This document shows positions 61,699 through 64,000 of a stretch of DNA of 64,000 nucleotides, piece after piece. The DNA is taken from NCBI GenBank assembly GCA_026986575.1, contig JALSOH010000004.1, positions 784,693 to 848,692 on the forward strand. The letters are read 5' to 3'. Position 1 is the first letter of the stretch; each line of letters opens with the position of its first letter. The position numbers were made by a program, and so were the translations under genes. This stretch comes from Thermoproteota archaeon. Its GTDB lineage: Archaea; Korarchaeota; Korarchaeia; Korarchaeales; Korarchaeaceae. Under the pieces are notes generated by a model. That model was given only the letters and a program-made list of their open reading frames with translations. It ran no database searches and was not told the origin of the DNA.

Positions 61699-62136
61699 TC
61701 AGCCACCTGACCTCTTGAGGAAGTACTCCACGAAGGGTAGCACCACGCCCGGCAGTGTGAAGAACAGGAAGACCTCCATCAGGATGGGAGAGAGGTCGAG
61801 GGTGACGGAGATGGGTCCACCGTAATCGAGGCTCACGCTGACTATACCTCCATCCAAGAAGTACACTACTACCGCGAAGCCGAGTATGGACTCGAGTGCT
61901 CCGATCAGCGGTGAGTATATGGTCCCCCTCAAGGCCGTCGCGGCCAGCGAGAGGCCCATGAACAGGAATATGAGGCCAGTAAGCTCTCCCGTCTCTGGAA
62001 CAATCACTTCGCTCGCTATCTCTCCCAGCAACCTGTTCACCATGAGGGGAATGATCACCGCGAAGAGGAGCCAGTAATACACGCCCCAGAGGATGCCCTC
62101 AGCCAGCACATCCGTAAGCCTCTCCTTCCAGCTCAA
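61699..62136 (-). CDS. Membrane protein, last gene of a three-gene operon
   Basis: 145 residues with about four helices (WGVYYWLLFAVIIPLMV; LTGLIFLFMGLSLAATAL; PLIGALESILGFAVVVYFL; PILMEVFLFFTLPGVVLPFV). Overlaps the gene upstream by 4 bases. Not recognised; a membrane complex with the next two proteins is likely. Confidence 0.6.
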   Translation of the reverse strand: MSWKERLTDVLAEGILWGVYYWLLFAVIIPLMVNRLLGEIASEVIVPETGELTGLIFLFMGLSLAATALRGTIYSPLIGALESILGFAVVVYFLDGGIVSVSLDYGGPISVTLDLSPILMEVFLFFTLPGVVLPFVEYFLKRSGG

Positions 62137-62519
62137 GATCCCACCTCCACCTCCCTGCTGATGGACAGGGGGAAGATTCCTCCTATCTCGGCGTACAGCT
62201 TCATCCTGACCCTCTTCAGATGGGAGGGTAGCTCGTTCACCGGTAGCCTAATGGTCAGGTGGCTCCCCTCCACCATCTCATCAGCCTTGGCCTCTCTGGA
62301 CACCTGCTTTGAACCTATCAAGGTGATCTCCAGCCTCACGTTCCTCAGCTTTACCCTCCCACGGTAATCGAAGTCCACCAGTATACTCTGTCCCTCCTGC
62401 CTCAGGTAGACTCCCGAACTGGAGTTCATCAGATCGACAACGAAGGTCACGAGGGGGTAGCTCACTCCCAAGAGGAAGAGCAGGCCCACTACGGTGATGG
62501 CGGCCTGAAGGCCCCTCAA
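62133..62519 (-). CDS. Membrane-anchored beta protein, middle gene of the operon
   Basis: 128 residues; one N-terminal helix (AAITVVGLLFLLGVSYPLV) followed by an extracytoplasmic all-beta domain (QSILVDFDYRGRVKLRNVRLEITLIGS). 4-base overlaps with both neighbours. Function unknown. Confidence 0.6.
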   Translation of the reverse strand: MRGLQAAITVVGLLFLLGVSYPLVTFVVDLMNSSSGVYLRQEGQSILVDFDYRGRVKLRNVRLEITLIGSKQVSREAKADEMVEGSHLTIRLPVNELPSHLKRVRMKLYAEIGGIFPLSISREVEVGS

Positions 62520-62812
62520 ATCCCCTCTCCCTCTTCGCTCCTCCGTATCCTCTCCTCTCTGATCAAGGAGACCGCATGCCTCACTAGAGTGCCCCCAGCG
62601 GCTAGCGCTATTCCCAAAAAGGCGACCTTGAATAGGAGCTCGATGAGGAGCCCGCTGCTCTTGGTGAGCGCATCCATTATGTTCTCACCGGCCACGCGCA
62701 CCCTGACCTTGGTGTACTCCATCAGGGAGAACACGAATACTATAGAGATCATGACAATGCCTAGAGCCATGAGAAGAGCACCGCTCCTCCTAGGATCGCT
62801 GAGCGCTCCCAT
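62516..62812 (-). CDS. Two-helix membrane protein, first gene of the operon
   Basis: 98 residues from ATG 62812: LLMALGIVMISIVFVFSL and LIELLFKVAFLGIALAAGGTLV are helices and the C-terminus is charged (REERIRRSEEGEG). ATGA-type overlap with the next gene. Function unknown. Confidence 0.58.
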   Translation of the reverse strand: MGALSDPRRSGALLMALGIVMISIVFVFSLMEYTKVRVRVAGENIMDALTKSSGLLIELLFKVAFLGIALAAGGTLVRHAVSLIREERIRRSEEGEGI

Positions 62813-62879
62813 GCAATCCCCTAACTGCTGAGAGTGAGAGAAAGAAAAATGTGAGGGTGTTCGGGTTGGGCGCCCGCGC

Positions 62880-64000
62880 TCAGGACCTCCTCAACCTCTT
62901 GGCTCCCAGCGCGAGGATGATGACTAGTAAGAGTGCAACTACTCCGTAGATCCAGGTCTCCCCGCCAGTGCCCACGGGTCGTGCCTGCTCTCCAGTGACC
63001 TCAGGCTTGTACTGACCGTACTCTACCGCTTTGTTGCCGACGGCATCGTATGCCTCGATCCTATAGTAGAAGCTCTGGTTGGCTGGCATCTTGAATGTGG
63101 GCCAGCCCGTCTCTATCACAGGCTTCAACGGGTTCCAGCTCTTGTTGTCGGTGGAGGTGTAAGCCTTGACCTCCCTCACACCGGTACCCCTGTCGTAGGC
63201 CCTGTAAAAGAGGAGGACTTCCTCCCCGCTCTCCTTGATCTTCACGCTAAGCTCAGGGGGTTCCTTATCGGGCTCCGCTTGGAGGATCACGAGCTTCCTC
63301 TGGTCCGGTGAGACCTTTACCGAGAGAAGGTAGTAACCGTGGCCCCCGACCTCCTTGGCCTCCACTATCTGAGCGCCACTGACCTGCGGCTCCGGATTGA
63401 ACTTGCTCAGGATAATGGGTACCTTCAACTCAGCGGGAGACTTGCCAGATACGGTGAACGCTATGCTTCCAGAGGAGGCGTCAGGCACCCTGAGGAAGGT
63501 GACGTTAAGCTTCCAGAGCGTCGTGGTTGGCTCGTACCTGTAGGATCCGTCCTGCGCCAGGGTGAGGAGCCTGTAATGACCGTAGTCCTCAGCGGGTCCT
63601 CCATAACTTGTTCCGTGATCGTACTGGCCAGCATCGGTGAGTAGGACCTCCACATCTCCATACTTCCAGTCCCCATCGCTGTGCCAGTGGCCCACGAGCC
63701 AGAGCCTAATTCCGTGCTCGTGGGAGAAGTCTAAGAGATATTTGATGGTGTCGTTGTAGTCGACTATCTTCGTCTCGTTCCCCTCCTTCAGCCACAGTCT
63801 TATGTCCTTATCGTCGAATGGGTAGTGTATGAGGCCCACCCCCGCCTTGCTCCTAGCGGTCTTCAGGAAATCGAACTGGTCGCCGAATATCTTGCCCGTG
63901 TCGGAGTCGGTTGCGAAGAAGGTCAGGTCCCCAAACGAAGTGTAGCCTGCGAGGGGAGCGAAGTACTTCTCCCAGTAATACGCATTCTTCTCTATCGCCG
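62880..64000 (-). CDS. Metallophosphoesterase with Ig-like domain and C-terminal membrane anchor (partial, N-terminus off the right edge)
   Basis: At least 373 residues. The C-terminal half of a calcineurin-like phosphoesterase is visible, with LVGHWHSDG as the GHxH metal motif, TDAGQYDHGTSYGG and GHYRLLTL. The frame continues unbroken to the window edge (YYWEKYFAPLAGYTSFG, DQFDFLKTARSKAGVGL). An Ig-like domain (PPELSVKIKESGEEVLLFYRAYDRGTG) and a single helix with a basic tail (WIYGVVALLLVIILALGAKRLRR) end it, so the enzyme faces outside. Confidence 0.82.
   Translation of the reverse strand, partial: AIEKNAYYWEKYFAPLAGYTSFGDLTFFATDSDTGKIFGDQFDFLKTARSKAGVGLIHYPFDDKDIRLWLKEGNETKIVDYNDTIKYLLDFSHEHGIRLWLVGHWHSDGDWKYGDVEVLLTDAGQYDHGTSYGGPAEDYGHYRLLTLAQDGSYRYEPTTTLWKLNVTFLRVPDASSGSIAFTVSGKSPAELKVPIILSKFNPEPQVSGAQIVEAKEVGGHGYYLLSVKVSPDQRKLVILQAEPDKEPPELSVKIKESGEEVLLFYRAYDRGTGVREVKAYTSTDNKSWNPLKPVIETGWPTFKMPANQSFYYRIEAYDAVGNKAVEYGQYKPEVTGEQARPVGTGGETWIYGVVALLLVIILALGAKRLRRS

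Noticed and set aside
1-64000. CRISPR array, IS element or rRNA operon
   Set aside because: No regularly spaced repeats, transposase-like proteins or rRNA-like stretches were seen on either strand.

Overview
The window looks like a piece of a thermophilic archaeal genome, most plausibly from the TACK group; Korarchaeia-like is my best guess, but the sequence alone does not prove it. Reasons: short TATA-box promoters sit about 20-30 bases ahead of many start codons with little or no leader; the gene content is archaeal (Elp3, family-4 uracil-DNA glycosylase, DUF763, RDD/SpoIIM fusion, DUF1614, archaeal AAA ATPases with nuclease-like ends, VapBC and HEPN/MNT pairs); and a di-myo-inositol-phosphate synthase marks hyperthermophiles. 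I found no rRNA, tRNA or CRISPR array.

Layout. 1-16 kb: a Re-citrate-synthase-like gene cut by the left edge, a surface protein, glutamine synthetase, DUF763, UDG + NAD synthetase, a VapBC pair, an HD hydrolase, an RDD-SpoIIM membrane protein, an HTH-CBS regulator, a Cys/Met PLP enzyme followed by the DIP synthase, and a ModE-type regulator fused to a substrate-binding domain. 16-26 kb: a sulfur-redox block. On the minus strand run dsrE-like, tusA-like, an SQR-like flavoprotein, DUF1641 and then a three-gene molybdopterin oxidoreductase (catalytic, Fe-S and NrfD subunits) in which every gene is broken. Diverging from it are a LutA/HdrB-like and a LutB-like gene, facing a LUD paralogue that has lost its Fe-S motifs. 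26-36 kb: a large secreted DUF3160 protein, a GNAT enzyme, an aminotransferase, a JAMM protease and a graveyard of relics (acylphosphatase/coiled-coil, vapB, MNT, ybaK) around a working-looking MNT/HEPN pair. 36-50 kb: a cytoplasmic Mo-enzyme, an OB-fold protein, Usp, PadR, AAA ATPase 1, methyltransferases, a frameshifted ornithine-cyclodeaminase-like gene, GDPD, a P1B ATPase, AAA ATPase 2 and a dihydrolipoamide dehydrogenase. 50-64 kb: aldo-keto reductase, DUF1614, a DOMON protein, AIM24, a broken HEPN gene beside an intact MNT gene, AAA ATPase 3, an Elp3 + Trm9-like operon, VapBC, a bactofilin-like protein behind a 21-bp palindrome, a three-gene membrane operon, and the C-terminal part of a membrane-anchored metallophosphoesterase cut by the right edge.

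Two patterns stand out. First, three unrelated-in-sequence but same-architecture AAA ATPase-nuclease genes each carry their own private set of inverted repeats, with the last half-site embedding or abutting the start codon; two further minus-strand loci share the operator TGCCCG-N6-CGGGCA over their start codons. Second, the window is unusually rich in genes interrupted by in-frame stops and single-base shifts (at least eight loci), several belonging to stress or defence modules and one to a respiratory enzyme.
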